Shown in pieces: positions 26,374 through 34,551 of a DNA stretch of 64,000 nt. The stretch comes from Agrococcus jejuensis (GTDB lineage Bacteria > Actinomycetota > Actinomycetes > Actinomycetales > Microbacteriaceae). The stretch is taken from positions 806,001 through 870,000 of the forward strand of contig NZ_LT629695.1 in the NCBI RefSeq assembly GCF_900099705.1, written 5' to 3'. Position numbers and translations under genes: made by a program. Below the pieces are notes generated by a model. It searched no databases. It was given only the letters and a program-made list of their open reading frames with translations, and was not told where the DNA came from. Every line of letters starts with the position of its first letter. Positions within the stretch are counted from its first letter, which is position 1.

Positions 26374-26437
26374 GACCACCGATCATACCTTCGCCGACGG
26401 CGTAGGCCGTGCCGCGTCATGCGGGCTGCACGGCGCG

Positions 26438-26443
26438 TAGCAT
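26438..26443 (+). promoter_or_regulatory. -10 element TAGCAT for leaderless msrB
   Basis: TAGCAT ends six bases before the ATG at 26450. Confidence 0.55.
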
Positions 26444-26449
26444 CGAGGC

Positions 26450-26848
26450 ATGAGCGACTTCCAGGCCCCGTCCGACGACCAGTGGCGCGAGCGCCTCTCG
26501 CCGGAGGCGTACCAGGTGCTGCGCGAGGCAGGCACCGAGCGCCCCTGGACCGGTGCGCTGCTCGACGAGAACCGCCACGGCGTGTACTCGTGCGGCGCGT
26601 GCGGCCAGGAGCTCTTCAGCGACGAGGTGAAGTTCGACTCCGGCTGCGGCTGGCCGAGCTTCTACCAGGCCGACCCCGGCGCCGTGACGCTCATCGAGGA
26701 CACGTCGCTCGGCATGACGCGCACCGAGGTGCGCTGCTCGCGCTGCGGCAGCCACCTGGGCCACGTCTTCGACGACGCCCCGCAGACGCCGACGGGCGAC
26801 CGGTTCTGCATGAACTCGATCGCGCTCGACTTCACGCCGAAGGCCTGA
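26450..26848 (+). CDS. msrB: Peptide-methionine (R)-S-oxide reductase (132 aa)
   Basis: Complete MsrB fold with zinc cysteines Cys48, Cys51, Cys96 and Cys99, the SGCGWPSF segment and the catalytic Cys120 in RFCMNS. It repairs the R form of methionine sulfoxide in proteins using thioredoxin. The message is probably leaderless from TAGCAT at 26438. It is convergent with the transporter gene and separated from it by a hairpin that includes both stop codons. Confidence 0.96.
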   Translation: MSDFQAPSDDQWRERLSPEAYQVLREAGTERPWTGALLDENRHGVYSCGACGQELFSDEVKFDSGCGWPSFYQADPGAVTLIEDTSLGMTRTEVRCSRCGSHLGHVFDDAPQTPTGDRFCMNSIALDFTPKA

Positions 26849-26868
26849 CGCCTCCGCGCCGTCAGGCC
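26842..26868. terminator. Hairpin between msrB and the transporter gene
   Basis: Nine-base arms GGCCTGACG/CGTCAGGCC with a nine-base loop; the arms contain the stop codons of the two convergent genes. Confidence 0.65.
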
Positions 26869-27791
26869 GCTGCGGGCGGCCGACGGCGCACGGTCGACAC
26901 CGCGACGCCCGCGATCGCGAGGCCGGCGCCGACGTACGACAGCACCGACACGGGATGCCCCGACGTCGGAGCGACGAGGTCGAGCGCGAGCGCCATGACG
27001 ACCTGGCCCGCGATCGACGCGAGCCCGAGCGCGAGCACGCCGATGCGATGCACCGCCACGGCTGCGATCGCGATGAAGACGCAGCCGAGCGGACCGCCGA
27101 GGTAGAGCCACCACTCGGCAGGCAGCGGCTGCAGCTCGACGCCGGATGCGAGCCGCACGGCCACGACGACCGCGAGGGCGAGCGTGCCGACGAGGAAGTT
27201 CGACGTCGTCTGCGTGAGCGCCGACTGCGTGTGGTGGTGCACCTGGCCCGCGAACGCCTGCTGCAGCGCGATGAGCATGCCCGCGACGAGCGGCAGCAGC
27301 ACGAGCAGCATCGACGACGACTGGAAGCCGCCGGCCGCGGCGCCGACGCCGACGGCGGCGATCGTCACGAGCGCGCCGAGCACGCGCTGCGGCGTGATGC
27401 GCTTCGCCGCGAGCACGCCGATGCCCATGCGATCGACCGCGAGGCCCGAGAGCGTCTGACCGGCGACGATGCCGACCGTGAACAGCGCGACGCCGAGCGT
27501 CGGCACCGCGAGGCCCTGCGACGCGACGACGACGGCGCCGAAGAGGCCCGTGAGCGCGTACCACCAGCGCAGCCGCCCCTCGCGCAGCGCGACGACCATG
27601 CGGCGCGCGCCCGCGCGGCCGGCGGGCAGCACGAGTGACAGCAGGCCGACGAGCGTCAGACCGAGGCCGAACGAGATGAGCGCAGCGGTGGTGCCGTCGC
27701 CGATCCGCACGGCGAGCTCGCCGTTGACGCGGCTCTGCGCCGCCATGGCGAGGCCGCCCACGAAGGCGGCGAGGATCCACACGAGACGCAC
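26862..27791 (-). CDS. DMT-superfamily (YdcZ/DUF606-type, duplicated) transporter (309 aa)
   Basis: About ten membrane helices arranged as two similar halves, each with the DUF606/YdcZ features (first half AAQSRVNGELAVRIGDGTTAALISF, second half ALQQAFAGQVHHHTQSALTQTTSNFL). YdcZ relatives are small drug/metabolite-type transporters; the substrate is unknown. The GTG at 27791 has TAGGCT six bases upstream, a leaderless start. The gene starts 83 bases from tRNA-Thr on the opposite strand. Confidence 0.85.
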   Translation of the reverse strand: MRLVWILAAFVGGLAMAAQSRVNGELAVRIGDGTTAALISFGLGLTLVGLLSLVLPAGRAGARRMVVALREGRLRWWYALTGLFGAVVVASQGLAVPTLGVALFTVGIVAGQTLSGLAVDRMGIGVLAAKRITPQRVLGALVTIAAVGVGAAAGGFQSSSMLLVLLPLVAGMLIALQQAFAGQVHHHTQSALTQTTSNFLVGTLALAVVVAVRLASGVELQPLPAEWWLYLGGPLGCVFIAIAAVAVHRIGVLALGLASIAGQVVMALALDLVAPTSGHPVSVLSYVGAGLAIAGVAVSTVRRRPPAAA

Positions 27792-27797
27792 CGACCC

Positions 27798-27803
27798 AGC
27801 CTA
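27798..27803 (-). promoter_or_regulatory. -10 element TAGGCT for the YdcZ-type transporter gene
   Basis: TAGGCT on the minus strand ends six bases before the GTG at 27791. Confidence 0.55.
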
Positions 27804-27874
27804 CGCGCGGCACGTGCCCGCACCGGCACCCCGCGCGCTCGGCGGGGCCGCGAGCGTGCGAGGATGCTGCGAGC

Positions 27875-27947
27875 GCCTCCTTAGCTCATCAGGTAGAGCA
27901 CCGCACTTGTAATGCGAAGGTGGCCGGTTCGAGTCCGGCAGGAGGCT
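27875..27947 (+). tRNA. tRNA-Thr, anticodon TGT
   Basis: A 73-base cloverleaf: acceptor GCCTCCT pairs with AGGAGGC, D arm GCTC/GAGC, anticodon loop with TGT, T arm with GGTTCGAGTCC and discriminator T. CCA is not encoded. Confidence 0.95.
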
Positions 27948-27984
27948 CGACATCGCTGACGCGGTCTTGGAATCACCTCGCTCC

Positions 27985-28148
27985 CCCACCCGCTGGTCGA
28001 GGAGGCCCCGAGCGCAGCGAGGAGCCGTCACGAGACCACGCGACGTGCCCGCTCGACGCGACCATGCGCGTGACCGAGCAGGAGCGGCGCTCACGTGGTC
28101 TCGTGACGCGTGCTCGCTGCGCTCGCGCGCTCCTCGACCAGCTGGCGG
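27985..28148. repeat. Palindromic intergenic repeat element, copy A
   Basis: A 164-base element between tRNA-Thr and a DsbA-like gene. The two outer arms of about 55 bases are imperfect inverted repeats (CTGGTCGAGGAG ... GTCACGAGACCACG), around a non-palindromic core of about 53 bases (starting CGACGTGCCCGCTCGACGCG). The same element in opposite orientation is at 40675-40840, and a half copy is at 22395-22438. Confidence 0.85.
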
Positions 28149-28187
28149 GAAGCCTCGCCGCGCCGCGCCAGCGACGGGCGCCGAGCG

Positions 28188-29168
28188 TCAGCCCTCGGCG
28201 ACGAACGCCGCGAAGGCCGCCGCGTCGGCGACGTCGCCCGAGTACAGGCGGTCGCCCACGTAGACGCTCGGCACGCCGCCGAGGGGCTGTCCGCCGGGCA
28301 GCGCACCCTCGAGCGCGCGCTCGGTCGCCTGCCGCGTCCACCACGCGAACGTGCCCTGCGTCACGCAGTCGCCCGCGCCGTCGACCGCCTCGTCGGCGAG
28401 CTCGACGACGCCGGCCGCGTCGAGGTCGACGTTGCGCTCGAGCATCGCCTGCAGGAACGGCAGCGCCGCACCGGCATCCTCGTCGGCGACGCACGCGAGC
28501 GCGGCGACGCCGATCGACGACGCGTAGCCCGACTCGACGGTGTCGCCGATCGCCACGGGCACGTATGCGATCGTCGCGGTGCCGTCGGCCGCCCACGCGT
28601 CGAGCTGGTCGCCGTTCGCCTCGAGGAAGCGCGCGCAGTACTCGCACGTCGGGTCGACGACGACCGTCACGACCGTGCCGTCGCTCGGCAGCGCGTCGGG
28701 CTCGCCATCGGCGGGCACGGCATCCTGCGCCACGACGCCGTCGGCGTCGACGACGAGCGCGTCGGCGAGGTTCGCCGGGCCGTCGGCCGCCTCGAGGCGG
28801 GCGATCTGGCCGCCGATCGTCTCCTGCAGCGACTCGACGTCGGCGTCCTGCACCATCCACCGCCCCGACCACAGCACGGGCACGTCGTGCAGCAGGGCGC
28901 CGGTGCGCAGCCGCGACGCCTGCGCGTCGTCGGCCGCGAGGGTCAGCACCGTGTCGGTGCCGCACGTCGCGACCGCGGGGTCGTCGGCGGATGCGCGGTA
29001 CTGCTCCACGAGATCGGTGCACGTGCCGCCGGCGTCGACGTACGCCGCCGACAGCTCGCCGAGCGACTCGGGCCCGATGGGCTCGACGCCCTGCGCGCAG
29101 CCGGCGACGAGCAGCAGCGCCGCGCACCCGACCAGGCCGGCGCCGGCCCGTCGGGTGCGCAGGCGCAT
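28188..29168 (-). CDS. Thioredoxin-fold (DsbA-like) lipoprotein (326 aa)
   Basis: Lipobox LLVAGC with Cys24, then an N-terminal region of about 140 residues without recognisable domain and a C-terminal thioredoxin-like domain with a CEYC redox motif near residues 175-178 (VVDPTCEYCARF) and the cis-Pro region LGGVPSVYVGD. It probably acts as a disulfide oxidoreductase outside the membrane. Its ATG overlaps the stop of the next DsbA-like gene by one base, so both are cotranslated from one mRNA. It lacks the MAS-G motif shared by the other two DsbA-like proteins of this region. Confidence 0.85.
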   Translation of the reverse strand: MRLRTRRAGAGLVGCAALLLVAGCAQGVEPIGPESLGELSAAYVDAGGTCTDLVEQYRASADDPAVATCGTDTVLTLAADDAQASRLRTGALLHDVPVLWSGRWMVQDADVESLQETIGGQIARLEAADGPANLADALVVDADGVVAQDAVPADGEPDALPSDGTVVTVVVDPTCEYCARFLEANGDQLDAWAADGTATIAYVPVAIGDTVESGYASSIGVAALACVADEDAGAALPFLQAMLERNVDLDAAGVVELADEAVDGAGDCVTQGTFAWWTRQATERALEGALPGGQPLGGVPSVYVGDRLYSGDVADAAAFAAFVAEG

Positions 29169-30088
29169 CAGCCCTCGCTCGGAGCGGGCGTGGCCTCGCT
29201 GGGCGCCGGGGTCTCCTCGGTCGAGGAGCCGCCGCTGACCTGGCCGAGCGCCGCCTGCACGAACGCGGTGAACGAGGCGCCGTCGCCGGGCTGGCCGCGG
29301 TACTGCTCACCGTTCACGAGCACCGTCGGGGTGCCGGTGATCTGCACGCCGTCCTCACCCGACGGGCCGGGCTCGAGCTGCGCATCCTGCGTGGCCCGCT
29401 CGACCCACGACTCGAACTGCACCGACTCGACGCACTCCGTGAAGGCGGCGTTCGTGTCGACGCCCGCCTGCTCGGCGAGGCCGATGAGCTCGTCGTCGGT
29501 GAGGCCCTCGGTGTTCTCGCCCGGCTGGTTCTCGTACATGAGCGTGTTCCACGCGTAGAAGCTGTCGGGCGACGCCTCGGCGACGCACGCGGCGGCGTTC
29601 GCGGCGCGCGTCGAGTACTCCTCGCCGAGCGACAGCCGGTCGAGGAACGACACGGGGTGGTACTCGACCGTCGCGACCCCATCCGAGATCAGCTGGTCGA
29701 TCGTCTCGCCGTTCGTGGTCTCGAAGAGGCCGCAGTACGGGCAGAGGTAGTCCTGGTAGATGACGATCTGCACGACGTCGTCGCGCTCGTCGGTCGCCAC
29801 GGGCGCCTCGTCGGCGGCGAGCGCCGGCGTCGTCTCGGCGACGTAGCCCTGGCCGACGACGATGCCGTCGGACGCCATGTTCTCGGGGCCGGGCCCCGGC
29901 GGGCGGATGGCGTTGACGATCACGAGCGTGACGATCGCCACGATCGCGACCGCACCCACGAGGATGCCGCCGATCGTGAGCCCCCTCTTCAGGCGCTCGT
30001 CGCGCTGGCGCTTCTGCTGCTGCGCCTTGGCAGCCTCGCGTGCCTGCGTGCGTCGCTCGTTCTTCGTGAGTCGTCGATCGTTCGTCAT
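29168..30088 (-). CDS. Membrane-anchored DsbA-family oxidoreductase (306 aa)
   Basis: A charged, Lys/Arg/Gln-rich N-terminus (1-36) precedes one membrane helix (about 37-60), then a thioredoxin-like DsbA domain with CPYC at 116-119, a helical insertion and the cis-Pro segment TGTPTVLVNG. The C-terminus is a low-complexity Pro/Ser/Glu tail. It should form or isomerise disulfides in exported proteins. GAGGAC lies four to five bases before the ATG. It is the first gene of the pair with the CEYC lipoprotein and is divergent from the ABC ATPase gene. Confidence 0.9.
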   Translation of the reverse strand: MTNDRRLTKNERRTQAREAAKAQQQKRQRDERLKRGLTIGGILVGAVAIVAIVTLVIVNAIRPPGPGPENMASDGIVVGQGYVAETTPALAADEAPVATDERDDVVQIVIYQDYLCPYCGLFETTNGETIDQLISDGVATVEYHPVSFLDRLSLGEEYSTRAANAAACVAEASPDSFYAWNTLMYENQPGENTEGLTDDELIGLAEQAGVDTNAAFTECVESVQFESWVERATQDAQLEPGPSGEDGVQITGTPTVLVNGEQYRGQPGDGASFTAFVQAALGQVSGGSSTEETPAPSEATPAPSEG

Positions 30089-30176
30089 CGGTCCTCGTCG
30101 GTGTCGTGGGGCCGCACACCAGGATACGGGCGAACGCTATGAACTTCCGCCGCGCCTGTGCCAGAGTGTCAGCACA

Positions 30177-30233
30177 CGGGACTACGAGGTCCCGCTTCCA
30201 TTCACGAAGGATCGTCCGGCACGTACCTGCCGG
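30177..30233 (+). promoter_or_regulatory. Two stem-loops in the 5' leader of the ABC ATPase gene
   Basis: CGGGAC/GTCCCG (30177-30194) and CCGGCA/TGCCGG (30216-30233) stand in series, the second ending five bases before the GGAGG ribosome binding site at 30238. They could modulate translation of the ATPase; no known riboswitch was recognised. Confidence 0.4.
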
Positions 30234-30248
30234 TGAAGGAGGATGACG

Positions 30249-31364
30249 ATGGCGTCTGTCACGTTCGACAAGGCAACCCGTCTCTACCCGGGTGGCACCC
30301 GTCCCGCAGTCGATGCGATCGACCTGGAGGTGGCAGACGGCGAGTTCCTCGTCCTCGTCGGCCCCTCCGGCTGCGGCAAGTCCACGACCCTGCGCATGCT
30401 CGCAGGGCTCGAGGAGGTGAACGACGGTCGCATCCTCATCGGCGACCGCGACGTCACCGACATGCCTCCCAAGGACCGGGACATCGCGATGGTGTTCCAG
30501 AACTACGCCCTCTACCCCCACATGACCGTGGCGGAGAACATGGGCTTCGCGCTCAAGATCGCGGGCGTCGGCAAGGACGAGCGCGCCGAGCGCGTGCTCG
30601 AGGCTGCGAAGCTGCTCGACCTCGAGCCGTACCTGTCGCGCAAGCCGAAGGCCCTCTCGGGTGGTCAGCGTCAGCGCGTCGCCATGGGTCGCGCCATCGT
30701 GCGCCAGCCCCAGGTGTTCCTCATGGACGAGCCGCTGTCGAACCTCGACGCGAAGCTGCGCGTGCAGACGCGCACGCAGATCGCGTCGCTGCAGCGTCGC
30801 CTGGGCGTCACGACGGTCTACGTCACGCACGACCAGACCGAGGCCCTCACGATGGGCGACCGCATCGCGGTGCTCAAGGACGGCATCCTGCAGCAGGTCG
30901 GCTCGCCGCGCGACCTGTACGCGAGCCCCGCGAACGTGTTCGTGGCCGGCTTCATCGGCAGCCCGGCGATGAACCTGCTGCAGCTGCCGACGAACGACCA
31001 GGGCGTGCTGTTCGGCGACCACGTCGTGCCGATCCCCCGCGAGACGCTCGCGAAGGCGAAGCAGATCACGGTCGGCATCCGCCCCGAGGACCTCACGATC
31101 TCGACGTCGGGCCCCGGCCTGCCGCTCAAGGTCGACCTCGTCGAGGAGCTCGGCGCCGACGGCTACCTGTACGGCACGGCGCAGTCGTCGAAGATCGTCG
31201 ACGTCTCCGAGGCGGTCGACACCGAGGCGGAGGCGACGGAGGGCGTGAGCCTCGTCGCCCGCGTCGACGGCCGCAACCACCCGCACATCGGCGACCAGGT
31301 GTTCGCGGTGCCCGACGCGTCGCACCTGCACCTGTTCGACGCGGAGTCGGGCGAGCGCCTCTAG
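30249..31364 (+). CDS. Sugar ABC transporter ATPase, MsmK/UgpC/MalK type (371 aa)
   Basis: Walker [10 protein letters not shown] (38-46), Q-loop [11 protein letters not shown], signature LSGGQRQR, Walker [13 protein letters not shown] and a C-terminal MalK-like TOBE regulatory region identify the energising subunit of CUT1 sugar importers. No permease or binding protein is adjacent, so it probably serves several importers encoded elsewhere, as MsmK does. The ATG at 30249 was preferred over the ATG at 30243, since the GGAGG at 30238-30242 would touch the first but stands six bases before the second. The 160-base leader contains two stem-loops. Confidence 0.92.
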   Translation: MASVTFDKATRLYPGGTRPAVDAIDLEVADGEFLVLVGPSGCGKSTTLRMLAGLEEVNDGRILIGDRDVTDMPPKDRDIAMVFQNYALYPHMTVAENMGFALKIAGVGKDERAERVLEAAKLLDLEPYLSRKPKALSGGQRQRVAMGRAIVRQPQVFLMDEPLSNLDAKLRVQTRTQIASLQRRLGVTTVYVTHDQTEALTMGDRIAVLKDGILQQVGSPRDLYASPANVFVAGFIGSPAMNLLQLPTNDQGVLFGDHVVPIPRETLAKAKQITVGIRPEDLTISTSGPGLPLKVDLVEELGADGYLYGTAQSSKIVDVSEAVDTEAEATEGVSLVARVDGRNHPHIGDQVFAVPDASHLHLFDAESGERL

Positions 31365-31383
31365 CGCGCAGCATCCACGCACG

Positions 31384-31415
31384 AGCGGGGCGGGACCGGA
31401 TGGTCCCGCCCCGCT
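31384..31415. terminator. Bidirectional hairpin terminator between convergent genes
   Basis: A perfect 14-base-pair stem (AGCGGGGCGGGACC and complement) with a GGAT loop, between the ABC ATPase gene and a DsbA-like gene. Confidence 0.85.
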
Positions 31416-31433
31416 TCGTCGTGTCGGGGCCAG

Positions 31434-32198
31434 TCAGTCGCGCGCGGCCTCGACGGCGGCCTCGAAGGTCGCCTCGTCGGTGGCGTCCTGCACGATCTGC
31501 CCATCGACGATGACCGTGGGCGTGCCCGTGAGCGGCACCGTCTGCCCGGGCAGCGACGTGTCGGTCGCCGCATCGGTCGACGCCTCGACGAACGGCGCGA
31601 AGGCGATGGTCGTGACGGCGACCGTCAGCGCCTCCGACTGCGCGCCGGCCTCGGCGGCGATCGCGAGCAGCTCGTCGTCGGAGTGCCCCGTCGTCTGCTC
31701 CCCCGGCTGGTCGGCGAAGAGCGCGCGGATGACGGCGGGCGTCGCCTCGGGGTGCAGGGACGCGACGGCGGCGACGAGGTTCGCGGCGCGCGTCGAGTAC
31801 TGCGTGCCCTGCGACTGGCCGTCGAGGAACGACACGGGATGGATCTCGAGCGCGACGTCGCCGGCCGCGACCGCATCCTCGAGGTATCGGCCGTTCGCCG
31901 CGAAGAAGAGGCCGCAGTACGGGCACAGCAGGTCGACGTAGGCGACGACGTGCACGCGGTCGCCGACGTCGGTCGCGGCGACCGGCGTCGGCGTCGGGCC
32001 CGCCTGCGACGTCGACGCGACGCCCTCGTCGGTCTGCAGCACGCCATGGCTCGCCATGTTCGCGGGGAAGCCCGCCGCGAGCACCGGTGCGGGGTCGGAG
32101 GCCGAGGGCACGGGCGCGACGGCGGGCGGCAGCACGACGCAGCCCGCGAGCACGAGCGCGGCGAGGGATGCGGTGACGACGGCGGCGAGTCTGCGCAT
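31434..32198 (-). CDS. DsbA-like lipoprotein (254 aa)
   Basis: Lipobox LAGC with Cys20, a Pro/Ala-rich linker, then a DsbA-type thioredoxin domain with CPYC at 92-95 (DLLCPYCGLFFAANG) and the cis-Pro loop LTGTPTVIVDG. It shares with the protein at 29168-30088 a short pre-domain motif (NMAS-G) and most of the DsbA domain, so the two are paralogues that differ in how they are anchored. The ATG at 32198 has TATCGT seven bases upstream, a leaderless start. It is divergent from the DUF4032 gene. Confidence 0.88.
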   Translation of the reverse strand: MRRLAAVVTASLAALVLAGCVVLPPAVAPVPSASDPAPVLAAGFPANMASHGVLQTDEGVASTSQAGPTPTPVAATDVGDRVHVVAYVDLLCPYCGLFFAANGRYLEDAVAAGDVALEIHPVSFLDGQSQGTQYSTRAANLVAAVASLHPEATPAVIRALFADQPGEQTTGHSDDELLAIAAEAGAQSEALTVAVTTIAFAPFVEASTDAATDTSLPGQTVPLTGTPTVIVDGQIVQDATDEATFEAAVEAARD

Positions 32199-32205
32199 GC
32201 TCGGC

Positions 32206-32211
32206 ACGATA
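32206..32211 (-). promoter_or_regulatory. -10 element TATCGT for the DsbA-like lipoprotein gene
   Basis: TATCGT on the minus strand ends seven bases before the ATG at 32198. Confidence 0.5.
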
Positions 32212-32237
32212 GGCCACGCGCATCCACGCGTCCTCAG

Positions 32238-32243
32238 TAGGCT
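32238..32243 (+). promoter_or_regulatory. -10 element TAGGCT for the DUF4032 gene
   Basis: TAGGCT ends seven bases before the ATG at 32251. Confidence 0.55.
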
Positions 32244-32250
32244 CGGGGGC

Positions 32251-33564
32251 ATGAGCGGCAACCTCCGCATCACGTCCGCGCTCATGGACGCGACCCTGCT
32301 CGAGATGCCCTGGCACCTCCCCCTCGACCAATGGCCCGACGACGTCGTCGTGACGCTGCCGAAGGGCATCTCCAGGCACCTCGTGCGCTTCGCCCACCTC
32401 TCGGGGCGCGTCGTCGCGCTCAAGGAGACGAGCGACGAGATGGCGCGCGGCGAGTACGACATGCTGCGCAGGCTCGGGCGGCTGCAGGTGCCGTGCGTCG
32501 AGCCGCTCGCGGTCGTCGCCGGTCGCGTCGACGAGCACGGCGAGCCGCTCGAGACGATCCTCGCGACGCGGCACCTGAAGTTCTCGATGCCGTACCGCGC
32601 GCTGTACTCGGGCTCGCTCAAGGTCGCGACGGCGCAGCGCCTCGTCGACGCGCTGGCGCTGCTGCTCGTGCGCCTGCACCTCGTGGGCTTCTTCTGGGGC
32701 GACGTCTCGCTGTCGAACACGCTCTTCCGGCGCGACGCCGGCGCGTTCGCGGCATACCTCGTCGACGCCGAGACCGGCAAGCTCTACCCCGGCGGCCTCT
32801 CGCGCGGCCAGCGCGAGAACGACCTCGAGATCGCGCGCGTGAACATCGCGGGCGAGCTGCTCGACCTGCAGGCGGGCGGCAGGCTGGACGAGGGCCAGGA
32901 CCCCGTCGACGTCGCGGGCTCGATCGTGGCGCAGTACCGCGAGCTCTGGGCGCAGCTCACCGAGGTCGAGCAGTTCGACCAGGCCGAGCGGTGGCGCATC
33001 AACGAGCGCGTCGAGCGCCTCAACGCGCTCGGCTTCGACATCGACGAGCTGCAGATCCGCACGGATGCCGACGGCACGAGCGTGCGCATCCAGCCGAAGG
33101 TCGTCGACGCCGGCCACCACCACCGGCGCCTGCTGGGGCTCACGGGCCTCGACGCCGAGGAGAACCAGGCGCGGCGCATGCTCAACGACCTCGATCAGTA
33201 CGCGGCGGCGCAGCGGCGACGCGGCGACGACGCCGACGACGAGCAGCTCGCGCACGACTGGCTCGTGTCGCGCTTCGAGCCCATCGTGCAGGCGGTGCCG
33301 CGGCACCTGCGCGGACGCCTCGAGCCCGCGGAGGTGTTCCACCAGGTGCTCGAGCACCGCTGGTACATCGCCGAGCGCGAGTCGCGCGGCGTGCCGCTCG
33401 CCGAGGCCGTGCAGTCGTACATCGTCGACGTGCTCGAGCACCGGCGCGACGAGGCGGCGGTGCTCGAGGTGTCGACGCAGACCGTGCCCATCCCGATCAT
33501 CGGCCCCAACGGGCAGCCGATCGGCGACGAGGACCTCGAGGTCGACTGGCGCGACCTCGTCTGA
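32251..33564 (+). CDS. DUF4032 protein with kinase-like fold (437 aa)
   Basis: The first about 240 residues resemble a lipopolysaccharide-kinase-like or aminoglycoside-kinase-like fold (RVVALKETSDEMARGEYDMLRRLG, then HLVGFFWGDVSLSNTLF like a catalytic GD-x-SxxN loop, and AYLVDAETGK like a metal-binding loop). The C-terminal half is the DUF4032 domain, which ends DEDLEVDWRDLV. The fold suggests phosphotransfer, but no substrate is known. The message is leaderless from TAGGCT. It is convergent with rlmB, with only three bases between their stops. Confidence 0.85.
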   Translation: MSGNLRITSALMDATLLEMPWHLPLDQWPDDVVVTLPKGISRHLVRFAHLSGRVVALKETSDEMARGEYDMLRRLGRLQVPCVEPLAVVAGRVDEHGEPLETILATRHLKFSMPYRALYSGSLKVATAQRLVDALALLLVRLHLVGFFWGDVSLSNTLFRRDAGAFAAYLVDAETGKLYPGGLSRGQRENDLEIARVNIAGELLDLQAGGRLDEGQDPVDVAGSIVAQYRELWAQLTEVEQFDQAERWRINERVERLNALGFDIDELQIRTDADGTSVRIQPKVVDAGHHHRRLLGLTGLDAEENQARRMLNDLDQYAAAQRRRGDDADDEQLAHDWLVSRFEPIVQAVPRHLRGRLEPAEVFHQVLEHRWYIAERESRGVPLAEAVQSYIVDVLEHRRDEAAVLEVSTQTVPIPIIGPNGQPIGDEDLEVDWRDLV

Positions 33565-33567
33565 GGC

Positions 33568-34551
33568 TCAGCCCTTGCGGCGCTTCGCGACCTCGTAGAG
33601 CGTCACGGAGGCGGCGATGCCGGCGTTGAGCGACTCGGTCGCTGCCGAGATCGGGATCGACACGATCGCGTCGCACGTCTCGGCGACGAGGCGCGACAGG
33701 CCCTTGCCCTCGCTGCCGACGACGATCGCGAGCGGGCCGTCGGCCAGCTCGAGCTCGTGCAGGTCGACGTCGCCGCCGCCGTCGAGGCCGATGACGAAGA
33801 CGCCCTCGGACTTCAGCTCCTCGAGCGTGCGCGTGAGGTTCGCGGCCATGGCGACGGGCGTGCGCGCCGCGGCACCCGCCGACGTGCGCCATGCCGACGC
33901 CGTCACGCCGACCGAGCGACGCTGCGGCACGACGACGCCGTGGGCGCCGAACGCGGCGGCCGAGCGGATGATCGCGCCCAGGTTGCGCGGGTCCGTGATG
34001 CCGTCGAGCGCGACGATGAGCGCCGGCTCCTTCGCCTTCGCGGCACGGTCGAGCAGGTCGCCGGGGTGCGCATACTCGTACGCGGGCACCTTGATCGCGA
34101 TGCCCTGGTGCACGGTGTCGGGGCCCGACATGCGATCGAGCTCGGGGCGCATGACCTCGAGGATCGGGATCTGGCGCGACGTCGCGATCTTCAGGATCTC
34201 CTGCACGCGCTCGTCGACCTCGATGCGCGCGGCGACGTAGAGCGCCGTCGCGGGGATGCGGGTGCGCAGCGCCTCGAGCACGGCGTTGCGGCCCGTGACG
34301 AGCTCGGAGTCGTCCTTCGCGCTCGACGGCTTGCGGTGCCGCGGCGGCTGCGGCGAGCCGCCGCCGCGCGCCTTCGCGGCGGCGAGGCGCTCCTGCGCGA
34401 TCTTGCGCTTGCCCGCCGGGTGCCAGGCGCGGTCCTCGGCCTTCGGCGTCGGGCCCTTGCCCTCGAGCGAGCGACGGCCCTTGCCGCCGGTGCCCTTCGT
34501 GGCGCCCTTCTTGCCTCGGGGCCGCTGCGGCTTGTTGTTGCTGCTGCTCAT
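33568..34551 (-). CDS. rlmB: 23S rRNA (guanosine 2'-O) methyltransferase, RlmB/TrmH family (327 aa)
   Basis: A basic Lys/Arg/Gly-rich N-terminus (1-80) precedes the SpoU substrate-binding domain ([13 protein letters not shown]) and the knotted SPOUT domain with [29 protein letters not shown] and [14 protein letters not shown] motifs. It methylates the 2'-O of a 23S rRNA guanosine with S-adenosylmethionine. The ATG overlaps the cysS stop by four bases (ATGA); cysS-rlmB is a conserved actinobacterial pair (Rv3580c-Rv3579c). The long N-terminal extension is typical of actinobacterial members. Confidence 0.93.
   Translation of the reverse strand: MSSSNNKPQRPRGKKGATKGTGGKGRRSLEGKGPTPKAEDRAWHPAGKRKIAQERLAAAKARGGGSPQPPRHRKPSSAKDDSELVTGRNAVLEALRTRIPATALYVAARIEVDERVQEILKIATSRQIPILEVMRPELDRMSGPDTVHQGIAIKVPAYEYAHPGDLLDRAAKAKEPALIVALDGITDPRNLGAIIRSAAAFGAHGVVVPQRRSVGVTASAWRTSAGAAARTPVAMAANLTRTLEELKSEGVFVIGLDGGGDVDLHELELADGPLAIVVGSEGKGLSRLVAETCDAIVSIPISAATESLNAGIAASVTLYEVAKRRKG

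Noticed and set aside
28010..28145. Repeat element copy A as a structural RNA gene
   Set aside because: It has inverted arms, but copies differ in the stems without clear compensating changes and lack a promoter; a dispersed DNA repeat explains it better.
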